DNA from: Variovorax sp. J2L1-78
GTDB lineage: Bacteria; Pseudomonadota; Gammaproteobacteria; Burkholderiales; Burkholderiaceae_C
DNA length: 64,000 bases
Direction: 5' to 3'
Assembly: GCF_030317205.1 (NCBI RefSeq)
Contig: NZ_JASZYB010000002.1
Span: 672,501 to 736,500 of the forward strand
Shown here: positions 11,655 through 19,603 of the stretch, piece after piece
Layout: each line of letters begins with the position of its first letter
How positions within the stretch are numbered: position 1 is the first letter of the stretch
Position numbers and translations under genes: made by a program
Notes under the pieces: model-generated
The model's input: the letters and a program-made list of their open reading frames with translations, nothing else
Database searches by the model: none
Told to the model about the DNA's origin: nothing

Positions 11655-13640
11655 TCAGCCTTTCTGCAGCACCTCGATCGCCAGCGCCAGCGCCTCGGGC
11701 TTGCCCGACAGCACCAGCGTGTCGCCGTCGTCCAGCACCGTGTCGTCGGCCAGCGAGGCCGCCGTGCCGCTGTGCCGGCGGATCCCCACGATGCGCACAC
11801 CCACGGCGTGCAGCGCGAGCTGGCCGAGCGCCCGTCCGACCGCCCGTGCGCCGGGCGTGAGCGTGAAGCTGTTGAGCCGCTCGTGGTCGATCTCGTCGCC
11901 CCGGTCGTCGTCGGCACCATGGAAGTAGCCGCGCAGCAGGTTGTAGCGGGCGTCGCGCAGGTCCTGCACCACACGGATCACGCGCCGCATCGGCACGCCG
12001 ACCAGGGCCAGCGCATGGCTGGCCAGCATCAGCGAGCCTTCGATGGCCTCGGGCACCACCTCGGTCGCGCCGGCGGCCTGCAGTTTCTCCAGGTCGAGGT
12101 CGTCCTGCGTGCGGACGATCACCGGCACCTGCGGCGCGTGCGCGCGCGTGTTGGCCAGCACCTTGAGGGCGCCGGGCACGTCGAGGTAGGTCACGACCAC
12201 CGCGCTGGCCCGCGCCAGGCCGGCCGCCATCAGTGCCTGCAGGCGCGCGGCGTCGCCGAACACCACTGAGTCGCCGGCGGCGGCGGCCTGCCGCACCCGG
12301 TCGGGGTCGAGGTCGAGCGCCATGTACGGGATGCCCTCGCGCTCGAGGATGCGCGCCAGGTTCTGGCCGCAGCGGCCGTAGCCGCAGATGATCACGTGCT
12401 GCGCGGTGTTGATCGTCTTGCGCGCGATGCTCGTCATCTGCAGCGACTGCTGCATCCAGTCGCTGGCGACCAGCTTGCGCACGATGGCGTTGCTGTACAT
12501 GATGATGAAGGGCGTCGCCAGCATCGACAGCACCATCGATGCCAGCACCGGATTCGCCAGCCAGGGCGGCAAGAGGCTGCGGTCCTGCGCCAGCGTGAGC
12601 AGCACGAAGCCGAACTCCCCGGCCTGCGCCAGGTACAGGCCGGCGCGCAGCGAGACACCGGTGGTCGCGCCCAGGCCGCGTGCCAGCAGCGTCACCAGCC
12701 CGAGCTTGAAGGCCAGCGGCAGCACCAGCAGCACCGCCACCAGCGCCCAGCGCTCCACCACGATGTGCCAGTCAAGCGACATGCCGATGGTGATGAAGAA
12801 CAGACCGAGCAGCACGTCGTGGAAGGGCCGGATGTCGGTTTCCACCTGGTGCTTGTATTCGGTTTCCGACACCAGCATGCCGGCGATGAAGGCGCCCAGC
12901 GCCAGGCTCAGGCCGGCCAGCTCGGTGAGCCAGGCCAGGCCCAGCGTGACGAGCAGCAGGTTGAGCATGAACAGCTCCTCGCTGCGCCGCCGCGCCACCA
13001 GCGTGAGCCACCAGCGCATCACGCGCGGACCGCCGTAGAGCAGCACGCCCACCAGGAAGGTGGCCTTCAGCAGCGCGATCGACAGGGCTTTGAAGAGCGT
13101 CTCGGGTGGCGCGCCGAGGGCCGGGATCAGCACCAGCAGCGGCACCACCGCCAGGTCCTGGAACAGGAGGACGCCCATCACGCGCTTGCCGTGCTCGCTC
13201 TCGAGCTCGAGGCGCTCGGACATCAGCTTCACGACAATGGCCGTGCTGCTCATGGTGAGCGCACCCGACAGCGCCAGTGCCGTCTGCCAGCCGAGCTGCC
13301 AGGCCGGCGGCAGCAACTGCGCCAGCAACAGGGCCCCGGCGGTGGCGATGCTCATGGTCAGCATCACCTGCAGCAGCCCGAGGCCGAACACGTGCTGGCG
13401 CATCGCGCGCAGCTTGGGCAGGCTGAACTCCAGCCCGATCACGAACATCAGGAACACCACGCCGAATTCGCCCAGGTGGCGGATGCCCTCGGAGTTCTGC
13501 GCCAGTGCCAGCGCGTGCGGCCCGATCAGCACCCCGGCCGACAGGTAGCCCAGCATCGGCGGCAGCTTGAGCGACCGGCAGGCCACCACGCCGATCACCG
13601 CAGCGAGCAAATACAACAGCGTGAGATCGAGCGAGGACAT
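11655..13640 (-). CDS. Kef-type monovalent cation:proton antiporter with RCK domains
   Basis: A 661-residue CPA2 family transporter. The start is the ATG at 13640 (MSSLDLTLLYLLAAVIGVVA). About 12-13 membrane spans occupy residues 1-385 and include GYLSAGVLIGPHAL and the GEFGVVFLMFVIGLE motif of Kef/Ybal proteins. The TrkA-N (RCK_N) domain begins at IICGYGRCGQNLARILE with the Rossmann G-Y-G-R-x-G signature, and an RCK_C domain ends the protein. It most resembles KefB/YbaL-type K+/H+ antiporters; whether it is gated by glutathione adducts cannot be told. It is divergent from kdsD with 87 bp between the starts. Confidence 0.92.
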   Translation of the reverse strand: MSSLDLTLLYLLAAVIGVVACRSLKLPPMLGYLSAGVLIGPHALALAQNSEGIRHLGEFGVVFLMFVIGLEFSLPKLRAMRQHVFGLGLLQVMLTMSIATAGALLLAQLLPPAWQLGWQTALALSGALTMSSTAIVVKLMSERLELESEHGKRVMGVLLFQDLAVVPLLVLIPALGAPPETLFKALSIALLKATFLVGVLLYGGPRVMRWWLTLVARRRSEELFMLNLLLVTLGLAWLTELAGLSLALGAFIAGMLVSETEYKHQVETDIRPFHDVLLGLFFITIGMSLDWHIVVERWALVAVLLVLPLAFKLGLVTLLARGLGATTGVSLRAGLYLAQAGEFGFVLLTLAQDRSLLPPWLANPVLASMVLSMLATPFIIMYSNAIVRKLVASDWMQQSLQMTSIARKTINTAQHVIICGYGRCGQNLARILEREGIPYMALDLDPDRVRQAAAAGDSVVFGDAARLQALMAAGLARASAVVVTYLDVPGALKVLANTRAHAPQVPVIVRTQDDLDLEKLQAAGATEVVPEAIEGSLMLASHALALVGVPMRRVIRVVQDLRDARYNLLRGYFHGADDDRGDEIDHERLNSFTLTPGARAVGRALGQLALHAVGVRIVGIRRHSGTAASLADDTVLDDGDTLVLSGKPEALALAIEVLQKG

Positions 13641-13714
13641 GCCCGATGCTAGCAAGCGCCATGCGCGGGGCCGGGCCACTCGTGGGGTCCGCGGGCCGGA
13701 AGACGGCCGACCGA

Positions 13715-13720
13715 TAAAAT
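13715..13720 (+). promoter_or_regulatory. -10 element giving a probably leaderless kdsD mRNA
   Basis: TAAAAT at 13715-13720 in the context gataaaatccgccgg, followed after 7 nt by the kdsD ATG. A start 7 nt after the -10 would put the first transcribed base at the start codon. No ribosome site precedes the ATG. Confidence 0.5.
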
Positions 13721-13727
13721 CCGCCGG

Positions 13728-14729
13728 ATGAGTTCCCGCCCCCCCCTGGCCGACAAGGCCGACCCGGAGACGTTGCTGGCGCGGGCCCGCACCACCTTCG
13801 ACATCGAAGCCGAGGCCGTGCTCGGCCTGAAGTCGCGCATCGGCCCGAGCTTCGTCGAGGCCGTGCACAAGATCCTCGGGGTGCGCGGCCGCGTGGTCGT
13901 GATGGGCATGGGCAAGAGCGGCCATGTCGGCCGCAAGATCGCCGCCACGCTGGCGTCGACCGGCACGCCGGCGATGTTCGTGCACCCGGCCGAAGCCAGC
14001 CACGGCGACCTCGGCATGATCAAGGCGGTCGACCTGGTGCTGGCGATTTCCAACAGCGGCGAGAGCGACGAGCTCGCCGCCATCCTGCCGGTCGTCAAGC
14101 GCCAGGGCGTGCCGCTGATCGCCATCACCGGTGGGCGCGACTCGATGCTGGCGCGCCATGCCGACCTCGTGCTCGACAGCGGCGTCGAGAAGGAAGCCTG
14201 CCCGCTCAACCTGGCGCCGACGGCCAGCACCACCGCGCAGATGGCGATGGGCGACGCGCTGGCCGTCGCGCTGCTCGATGCCCGCGGCTTCGGTGCCGAG
14301 GACTTCGCGCGATCGCACCCGGGCGGCGCGCTCGGGCGCAAGCTGCTCACGCTGGTGAGTGACCTGATGCGCGCGGGCGACGACGTGCCACGCGTGGCGC
14401 CCACTGCCACCTTCAGCGACCTCATGCGCGAGATGAGCGCCAAGGGCCTGGGCGCCGCGGCGGTGGTCGACGCCGAAGGCCGCCCGGTCGGTATCTTCAC
14501 CGACGGCGACCTGCGCCGCCTGATCGAAACCGGCGCCGACCTGCGGGCGCTCACCGCCGCCGACGTCATGCACCCCGCGCCGCGCACCATCCGCGCCGAG
14601 GCGCTGGGCGTGGAGGCTGCGGAACTGATGGAGCATCACCGCATCACCAGCGTGCTGGTGGTCGACGCGGCCCAGGTGCTGATCGGCGCGCTGAGCATTA
14701 ACGACCTGATGCGCGCGAAGGTCATCTGA
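13728..14729 (+). CDS. kdsD: D-arabinose-5-phosphate isomerase (KpsF/GutQ family)
   Basis: Converts ribulose 5-phosphate to arabinose 5-phosphate, the first committed step to Kdo. The 333-residue protein has an N-terminal SIS domain (GMGKSGHVGRKIAATLASTG, HGDLG, ISNSGESDE) and two CBS domains at the C-terminus (DLMREMSAKGLGAAAVVD..., VMHPAPRTI...). The stop codon shares its last base with the start of kdsC, so translation is coupled. With kdsC and lptC it forms an LPS operon. Confidence 0.95.
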   Translation: MSSRPPLADKADPETLLARARTTFDIEAEAVLGLKSRIGPSFVEAVHKILGVRGRVVVMGMGKSGHVGRKIAATLASTGTPAMFVHPAEASHGDLGMIKAVDLVLAISNSGESDELAAILPVVKRQGVPLIAITGGRDSMLARHADLVLDSGVEKEACPLNLAPTASTTAQMAMGDALAVALLDARGFGAEDFARSHPGGALGRKLLTLVSDLMRAGDDVPRVAPTATFSDLMREMSAKGLGAAAVVDAEGRPVGIFTDGDLRRLIETGADLRALTAADVMHPAPRTIRAEALGVEAAELMEHHRITSVLVVDAAQVLIGALSINDLMRAKVI

Positions 14730-15277
14730 TGGCAACGCGTTTCCCCACTGAAACCCTGCTGGCGGCGCAGGACATCCGCATTGCCTTCTTCGACATCGAC
14801 GGTGTGCTCACCGACGGCGGCGTGTTCTTCAGCGAGCACGGCGAGACGCTCAAGCGCTTCAGCATCCTCGACGGCTACGGCCTCAAGCTGCTGCGCGCGG
14901 CAGGCATCGTGCCGGCGGTGATCACCGGGCGCGATTCCAAGCCGCTGCGTGTGCGGCTCGAGGCCCTGGGCATCGAGCATGTGCGCTACGGTACCGAAGA
15001 GAAGCTTCCCGCCGCCGAGGCGATGCTGGCGCAGCTGGGCTTCGCGTGGACGCAGGCCGCCGCCATCGGCGACGACTGGCCCGACCTCCCGGTGCTCTGC
15101 CGGGCCGCCTTCTGCGCGGCGCCGCCCAACGCGCATGCCGAAGTGCGCGCCATCGCCCACCACGTCACGACGGCGCGCGGCGGCGAAGGCGCGGCGCGCG
15201 AGTTCTGCGACCTGCTGCTGACGGCCGGCGGTCATTACCGACGCCTGCTCGATGCGGCGCGAGGCCCCGCCGCATGA
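14729..15277 (+). CDS. kdsC: 3-deoxy-D-manno-octulosonate 8-phosphate phosphatase
   Basis: HAD-family phosphatase that releases free Kdo from Kdo-8-P. At 182 residues it has the expected small, cap-less fold: catalytic D22-x-D24 in FFDIDGVLTDG, motif II ITGRDS and the C-terminal GDDWPDLPVL (motif IV). The TGA stop overlaps the ATG of lptC by 4 bp. Confidence 0.95.
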   Translation: MATRFPTETLLAAQDIRIAFFDIDGVLTDGGVFFSEHGETLKRFSILDGYGLKLLRAAGIVPAVITGRDSKPLRVRLEALGIEHVRYGTEEKLPAAEAMLAQLGFAWTQAAAIGDDWPDLPVLCRAAFCAAPPNAHAEVRAIAHHVTTARGGEGAAREFCDLLLTAGGHYRRLLDAARGPAA

Positions 15278-15927
15278 AGCCGTTTCGTGCGCTGCTGCGT
15301 GACGCGGTCGACCGCGCCACCATCTACCTCCCGGTCATCGTGACAGCCCTGCTGGCCCTGGGCACTTACTGGCTGGTGCGCAACGCGCCCAAGCTGCTCG
15401 AGCCCACCGCCAAGGCGGCACCGACCCACGAGCCGGACTTCTTCATGCGCGGCTTCGTCATCAAGAATTTCTTGCCGAGCGGCGAGCTGCGCAGCGAACT
15501 CTTCGGCACCGAAGGACGTCACTACCCCGACAACGACACGCTCGAGGTCGACAAGGTGCGCATCCGTGCCATTTCGCCCGAGGGCCTCGTCACGCGAGCC
15601 ACGGCCGACCGCGGCTTGTCCAATGGCGATGGCAGCGAGGTGCAGCTGTTCGGCAACGCGGTGGTGGTGCGCGACGCGGCGACCGTCGCGTCCGGTCGCG
15701 CAGCCCCGCGGCTGGAGTTCCGGGGCGACTTCCTGCATGCGTACCTCGACAGCGAACGCGTGACGTCGAACAAGCCGGTCACGCTCATCCGCGGCACCGA
15801 TCGCTTCACGGCCGACACGCTCGACTACGACAACCTGAGCGGCGTCGCCAACCTGCAGGGCCGGGTGCGCGGCCAGTTGGTGCCATCGGCCACCGCGCCG
15901 ACGCCGGCGTCGCGCGCGCCGCGCTGA
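15274..15927 (+). CDS. lptC: LPS export ABC transporter periplasmic protein LptC
   Basis: Inner-membrane-anchored bridge protein that passes LPS from LptB2FG to LptA. The 217-residue product has a short basic cytoplasmic tail, one membrane span (IYLPVIVTALLALGTYWLV) and a periplasmic beta-jellyroll with the family motif FFMRGFVIKNFLPSGELRSEL. It overlaps kdsC by 4 bp. The usual next genes lptA and lptB are absent here; an SDR gene follows after 9 bp instead. Confidence 0.93.
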   Translation: MKPFRALLRDAVDRATIYLPVIVTALLALGTYWLVRNAPKLLEPTAKAAPTHEPDFFMRGFVIKNFLPSGELRSELFGTEGRHYPDNDTLEVDKVRIRAISPEGLVTRATADRGLSNGDGSEVQLFGNAVVVRDAATVASGRAAPRLEFRGDFLHAYLDSERVTSNKPVTLIRGTDRFTADTLDYDNLSGVANLQGRVRGQLVPSATAPTPASRAPR

Positions 15928-15936
15928 CGCGTTCCC

Positions 15937-16725
15937 ATGGCTGCCCACCCGCGGCCGCTGGCCTTCATCACCGGCGCCTCCAGCGGCATCGGCCAGGCGC
16001 TGGCCGGCCGCTTCCATGACGCCGGCTACGACCTGGCGCTGGTCGCGCGCCGCACCGGGGAGATCGCCACCTGGATGGTTGCGCGCGGCATCGCCGCGGA
16101 CCGCTGCGCCATCTACGGTGCCGACGTGGCGCAGATCGATGCCATCGCCGCGGTCGGCGCACGCTGCATCGCCGAACAGGGGCTGCCGGACGTGGTGATC
16201 GCCAACGCCGGCATCAGTGTCGGCATCGACACGGCGGACCGCGGCGACCTCGACGTGCTGGCCCAGACCTTCGCCATCAACAACGTCGGCCTGGCGGCAA
16301 CCTTTCATCCTTTCGTCGCCGCGATGGCGGCACGGGGCAGCGGCCGGCTGGTCGGCATCGGCAGCGTCGCGGCGATCCGTGGCTTGCCGGGTCACGGCGC
16401 CTACTGCGCCAGCAAAGCGGGTGTCGTCGCCTACTGCGAGAGCCTGCGCGGCGAGCTGCGTGCGAGCGGCGTGAAAGTCGTGACGATCTGCCCCGGCTAC
16501 ATCGACACGCCGCTCACGCAGGACAACCGCTACGGCATGCCCTTCCTGATGCGGGCCGACGACTTCGCCGAACAGGCCTTCCGCACCATCGAGGCCGGCC
16601 GCAGTTACCGCGTGATTCCCTGGCAGATGGGCGTCGTCGCGAAGCTGATGCGCCTGTTGCCCAATGCCGTGTTCGACCGCGCCGTGCAGGGGCGGGGGCG
16701 CAAGAAGCGACGCGACGAAGGCTGA
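15937..16725 (+). CDS. short-chain dehydrogenase/reductase in the lptC operon
   Basis: A 262-residue NAD(P)-dependent oxidoreductase of the classical SDR fold: cofactor motif TGASSGIG near residue 14, NAG (NAGIS), catalytic Ser in GIGSVAAIRG and Y-C-A-S-K. Substrate unknown. It follows lptC by 9 bp and is probably co-transcribed, so a role in lipid or envelope metabolism is possible but unproven. The C-terminal tail is strongly basic (RGRKKRRDEG). It is convergent with the RRM protein gene and ends before a shared hairpin terminator. Confidence 0.88.
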   Translation: MAAHPRPLAFITGASSGIGQALAGRFHDAGYDLALVARRTGEIATWMVARGIAADRCAIYGADVAQIDAIAAVGARCIAEQGLPDVVIANAGISVGIDTADRGDLDVLAQTFAINNVGLAATFHPFVAAMAARGSGRLVGIGSVAAIRGLPGHGAYCASKAGVVAYCESLRGELRASGVKVVTICPGYIDTPLTQDNRYGMPFLMRADDFAEQAFRTIEAGRSYRVIPWQMGVVAKLMRLLPNAVFDRAVQGRGRKKRRDEG

Positions 16726-16750
16726 GCGCCGATACGCCGTCGCAGGCATG

Positions 16751-16780
16751 AAAAAGGCTCCTCGAAAGGAGCCTTGTTGC
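16751..16780. terminator. bidirectional terminator between SDR and RRM genes
   Basis: Perfect 9-bp stem (aaggctcct / aggagcctt) with a CGAA tetraloop. On the minus strand it ends in a run of five Ts, so it should stop the RRM gene strongly; on the plus strand the T-run is only two bases, so it acts weakly for the SDR gene. Confidence 0.8.
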
Positions 16781-16793
16781 GGAGCGCTGTGGG

Positions 16794-17330
16794 TCAGTAG
16801 CCGCTGTTGCCACCACCGCCGTAGCCGCCGCCACCACCGCTGCGGCCGCCACCACCACCGCGCGGACCGGCACCGTAGGGGCTGCGGAAACCGCCATCGC
16901 CACCACCGCCGCCGCTGCGGCCACCACCACCACCGCCGTAACCGCCACCACCGCTGCGGCCACCACCGCCACCGCCGTAGCCGCCCCCGCCATTGCCGCC
17001 GCCACCGCCATAACCACCACCGCCGCCACCCCCGTAGCCGCCACCACCACCGCCGTAGCCACCGCTACGGGGCGGGCGGGCTTCCATGGGGCGTGCTTCG
17101 TTGACCACGACACTGCGGCCGCCCAGCGGCTGGCCGTTCATGCCGCTGATGGCGGCCTGTGCCTCGGCATCGCTGCCCATTTCGACGAAGCCGAAGCCTT
17201 TCGAGCGGCCGGTGTCACGTTCCATCATGACCTTGGCACTGGTCACGGAGCCGAATTGGCCGAAGGCCTGTTCCAGATCACCGTCGCGCACCGAATAAGG
17301 CAGGTTGCCGACGTACAGTTTGTTGCCCAT
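16794..17330 (-). CDS. glycine-rich RRM RNA-binding protein
   Basis: A 178-residue protein starting at ATG 17330 (MGNKLYVGNLPYSV) with GAGGAG 9-14 nt upstream. One RRM covers residues 4-80, with RNP2 LYVGNL (5-10) and RNP1 KGFGFVEM (44-51). From residue 89 to the end it is a low-complexity tail of G-G-Y, G-G-G-G and R-S-G-G-G repeats, resembling cold-induced RNA-binding proteins of cyanobacteria and plants (GR-RBPs) that act as RNA chaperones. The repeat tail makes the DNA strongly repetitive (GCC/CAC-rich on the plus strand). A long untranslated leader precedes it. Confidence 0.92.
   Translation of the reverse strand: MGNKLYVGNLPYSVRDGDLEQAFGQFGSVTSAKVMMERDTGRSKGFGFVEMGSDAEAQAAISGMNGQPLGGRSVVVNEARPMEARPPRSGGYGGGGGGYGGGGGGGYGGGGGNGGGGYGGGGGGRSGGGGYGGGGGGRSGGGGGDGGFRSPYGAGPRGGGGGRSGGGGGYGGGGNSGY
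16796..17075. repeat. GGY/GGG-encoding low-complexity repeat tract
   Basis: Degenerate tandem units of the form ccgccaccaccgccgta coding for Gly-Gly-Tyr-Gly repeats in the RRM protein tail. Such tracts vary in length between strains by slippage. It is coding sequence, not an independent repeat element. Confidence 0.75.
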
Positions 17331-17492
17331 CGAGGGACTCCTCATAAACACATCAAAGAAAGCGATGGAGTCCCGAAAGCAATCATCCCGGCGGATCGCC
17401 GAGTCGCGCGAAACTGACCGATCACCCAATTTCCGCCCTGGCAAATTTGAAGGGAGGCTCGTGCATTATGGGTGAAATATGAAATTTGCAAG
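17331..17492 (-). promoter_or_regulatory. promoter and long 5' leader of the RRM gene
   Basis: On the minus strand a CATAAT -10 (17465-17470) with TTGCAA/CTTGCA -35 (17486-17492, spacing 15-16) sits about 135 bp before the start codon, implying a leader of roughly 125 nt. The leader holds no open gene. Long structured leaders are common on cold-shock genes, where they control translation; that reading is inference. Confidence 0.4.
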
Positions 17493-17583
17493 CAGGATTT
17501 TCCCCTCGGCGCAGCCGCCGTTTTCACTCTGAGAAGTCAGCGCTGGCTCACAAGATGATCGGCCCACACCGTTAGAATCGGCC

Positions 17584-17735
17584 GGTCATTGGGGAGTAGC
17601 CGCCTTCCATCGCGAGAAGGGTTTGCGTCAACACACTTGTCCTGCCCCACACAGGACATGGCGCAAGCGGTCAGCACTTGGCGAGACCTTTGACCATGCA
17701 ACTTCGGGATTCGGCCGAAGGGTTGCATGGTCAAT
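17584..17735 (+). promoter_or_regulatory. yybP-ykoY manganese riboswitch
   Basis: The two invariant internal-loop sequences of the class are both present: GGGGAGTAGC at 17591-17600 and GGCGAGACC at 17680-17688. P1 is closed by ggtca (17584-17588) and tgacc (17691-17695). The same tgacc begins a competing 11-12-bp helix, tgaccatgcaa (17691-17701) with ttgcatggtca (17723-17733), capped by a second stem cttcgg/ccgaag. Formation of P1 on Mn2+ binding would break this hairpin. No T-run follows, and the ribosome site (GAGGA, 17752-17756) lies within a second copy of cttcggccgag, so control is probably translational. The downstream gene encodes a predicted Mn2+ exporter, the classic target. Confidence 0.9.
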
Positions 17736-17770
17736 TGCGTCTGCTTCGGCCGAGGAATCCCCACGTCATC

Positions 17771-18331
17771 ATGGAAGCTTTTCTCGTCGCCACCGGCATC
17801 GTCGCCCTGGCGGAAATGGGCGACAAGACCCAACTGCTCGCGCTCGTCCTCGCGGCGCGTTTTCGCAAACCCTGGCCGATCGTGCTGGGCATCTTCGCCG
17901 CCACCCTCGTCAACCATGCGCTCGCCGGCGCGGTGGGTGCCTTCGTCACCCAGTGGCTGGGGCCGACGACCTTGCGCTGGCTGCTCGGCGGGGCCTTCAT
18001 CGCGATGGCGCTGTGGATGCTGATCCCGGACAAGCTCGACGAGGAGGAGACCGGCACGCGCTCGCATTTCGGCGTCTTCGGCACCACCGTCGTCGCCTTC
18101 TTCCTGGCCGAGATGGGCGACAAGACGCAGATCGCGACCGTCATGCTGGCGGCGCGCTTCGTAAACGACTACATCGGCGTGGTCGCCGGCACGACCTTCG
18201 GGATGATGCTGGCCAATGCGCCGGTGGTCTTCCTGGGCGAACGCATCATGCGGCGCGTGCCGATCAAGCTGGTCCACGGCATTTCGGCCGCGATCTTCCT
18301 GGTGCTGGGCGTGGTGATGATCGTCGGCTGA
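17771..18331 (+). CDS. TMEM165/Gdt1 (UPF0016) family manganese exporter
   Basis: A 186-residue, six-span membrane protein with two homologous halves, each carrying the family signature E-M-G-D-K-T-Q (E15-Q21 and E114-Q120). Members export Mn2+ (and in eukaryotes exchange Ca2+/Mn2+ for protons). The start is ATG 17771 with GAGGA 14-18 nt upstream; an upstream in-frame ATG at 17678 lies inside the riboswitch and is rejected. The preceding yybP-ykoY element supports the Mn2+ role, as expression would rise when Mn2+ is abundant. Confidence 0.92.
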   Translation: MEAFLVATGIVALAEMGDKTQLLALVLAARFRKPWPIVLGIFAATLVNHALAGAVGAFVTQWLGPTTLRWLLGGAFIAMALWMLIPDKLDEEETGTRSHFGVFGTTVVAFFLAEMGDKTQIATVMLAARFVNDYIGVVAGTTFGMMLANAPVVFLGERIMRRVPIKLVHGISAAIFLVLGVVMIVG

Positions 18332-18340
18332 CGGCACGGC

Positions 18341-18346
18341 TATACT
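18341..18346 (+). promoter_or_regulatory. -10 element of the metX leader
   Basis: TATACT, five of six bases of the sigma-70 -10 consensus. Transcription would begin around 18352-18353, exactly at the 5' side of the SAM-II P1 helix. No good -35 is visible. Confidence 0.5.
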
Positions 18347-18350
18347 CGCC

Positions 18351-18400
18351 GGGCGCCGATTTGCTACAGCTTGCGGGCGCTTAACAAATTCAGCTAAAGA
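18351..18400 (+). promoter_or_regulatory. SAM-II riboswitch upstream of metX
   Basis: The sequence carries the SAM-II hallmarks in order: P1 5' strand gcgcc (18353-18357), GATTTG (18358-18363), AGCTTGC (18368-18374), P1 3' strand ggcgc (18376-18380), TTAACAAA (18381-18388) and GCTAAAG (18393-18399), which forms the pseudoknot with the loop of P1. SAM-II regulates methionine biosynthesis genes, especially metX/metA, and is best known from alphaproteobacteria. SAM binding would repress metX. Confidence 0.85.
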
Positions 18401-18409
18401 CCGTGGCCG

Positions 18410-18445
18410 AACCCGGCTCGTTTTTTGGCGAGGCCGGGTTTTTCT
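18410..18445 (+). terminator. intrinsic terminator (attenuator) between SAM-II and metX
   Basis: An 11-bp stem, aacccggctcg (18410-18420) with cgag-g-ccgggtt (18429-18440, one bulged G), is followed by TTTTTC. It ends only a few bases before the metX start at 18452, so it must be bypassed for expression. Placed after the SAM-II aptamer it is the likely output device: transcription attenuation in response to SAM. Confidence 0.8.
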
Positions 18446-18451
18446 TCGTCC

Positions 18452-19603
18452 ATGTCTTTCGAAGTCGTTCCACAGTCCATGTCCTTCGCGGGGCCGCTGC
18501 CCCTGCGCAGCGGCGCGTCGCTCAGCGACTATTCGCTCGCCTACGAAACCTACGGCACGCTCAACGCCGACCGCAGCAACGCGGTGCTGGTCTGCCATGC
18601 GCTCAATGCGTCGCACCACCTCGCCGGCGTCTATGCCGGGCAGCCCAGGTCCGAAGGCTGGTGGGACAACATGATCGGGCCCGGCAAGCCGCTCGACACC
18701 GACCGCTTCTTCGTCATCGGCGTGAACAACCTCGGCTCTTGCTTCGGCTCGACGGGGCCGATGCACGTCAATGCCGCCACCGGCCGCGTCTACGGTGCCG
18801 ACTTTCCGGTGGTCACCGTCGAAGACTGGGTCGACGCGCAGGCCGGCCTGCTCGACGTGCTGGGCATCCGCACGCTCGCGGCCGTGATGGGCGGCAGCCT
18901 CGGCGGCATGCAGGCGCTGTCGTGGACGCTTCAGTATCCGGAGCGTGTGCGCCACGCCGTGGTCGTGGCCAGCGCGCCCAACCTGACGGCCGAGAACATC
19001 GCCTTCAACGAGGTGGCGCGCCGCGCCATCGTGACCGATCCCGACTTCCACGGTGGCCATTTCTACGAGCAGGGCGTGATTCCCAAGCGCGGCCTGCGCA
19101 TCGCGCGGATGATCGGCCACATCACCTACCTCAGCGACGACGTGATGAACGAGAAGTTCGGGCGCACGCTGCGCAGTGCGGTCGAAGGCGAAATCGCGGG
19201 TACCCACTACCGCTACTCCACGCAGGACATCGAGTTCCAGATCGAGAGCTACCTGCGCTACCAGGGCGACAAGTTCAGCGAGTACTTCGACGCGAACACC
19301 TACCTCCTGATCACCCGCGCGCTCGACTATTTCGACCCGGCGCGTGAACACGGAGGCGACCTCACCGAAGCCTTCGCGAAGGCGACCGCGAAGTTCCTGC
19401 TGGTGAGCTTCACCACCGACTGGCGCTTCTCCCCCGCGCGCAGCCGCGAGCTGGTCAAGGCACTGCTCGACAACCGCCGCAGCGTGAGCTACGCCGAGAT
19501 CGACGCGCCCCACGGCCACGACGCCTTCCTGCTCGACGACGTGCGCTACATGGGCGTGGTGCGCTCCTACTTCGAGCGCGTCGCGGCAGAGCTGCCAGCA
19601 TGA
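18452..19603 (+). CDS. metX: homoserine O-acetyltransferase
   Basis: Alpha/beta-hydrolase that acylates homoserine in the first committed step of methionine synthesis. The 383-residue product has the oxyanion/nucleophile elbow GGSLGG with Ser149, Asp323 in TTDWRF and His356 in HGHDAF as catalytic triad. The ATG at 18452 lacks a clear ribosome site because the terminator hairpin occupies the leader; a second in-frame ATG is at 18479. The acyl donor (acetyl or succinyl) cannot be decided here. It overlaps metW by 4 bp. Confidence 0.95.
   Translation: MSFEVVPQSMSFAGPLPLRSGASLSDYSLAYETYGTLNADRSNAVLVCHALNASHHLAGVYAGQPRSEGWWDNMIGPGKPLDTDRFFVIGVNNLGSCFGSTGPMHVNAATGRVYGADFPVVTVEDWVDAQAGLLDVLGIRTLAAVMGGSLGGMQALSWTLQYPERVRHAVVVASAPNLTAENIAFNEVARRAIVTDPDFHGGHFYEQGVIPKRGLRIARMIGHITYLSDDVMNEKFGRTLRSAVEGEIAGTHYRYSTQDIEFQIESYLRYQGDKFSEYFDANTYLLITRALDYFDPAREHGGDLTEAFAKATAKFLLVSFTTDWRFSPARSRELVKALLDNRRSVSYAEIDAPHGHDAFLLDDVRYMGVVRSYFERVAAELPA

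Noticed and set aside
16796..17075. Repeat tract that looks like a CRISPR or satellite array
   Set aside because: Units are irregular, have no unique spacers and code for Gly-Gly-Tyr repeats in frame with an RRM domain.
18348..18417. Antiterminator pairing of gccggg (18348-18353) with cccggc (18412-18417) in the metX leader
   Set aside because: With the TATACT -10 at 18341-18346 the transcript starts near 18352, so most of the upstream strand would not be in the RNA.
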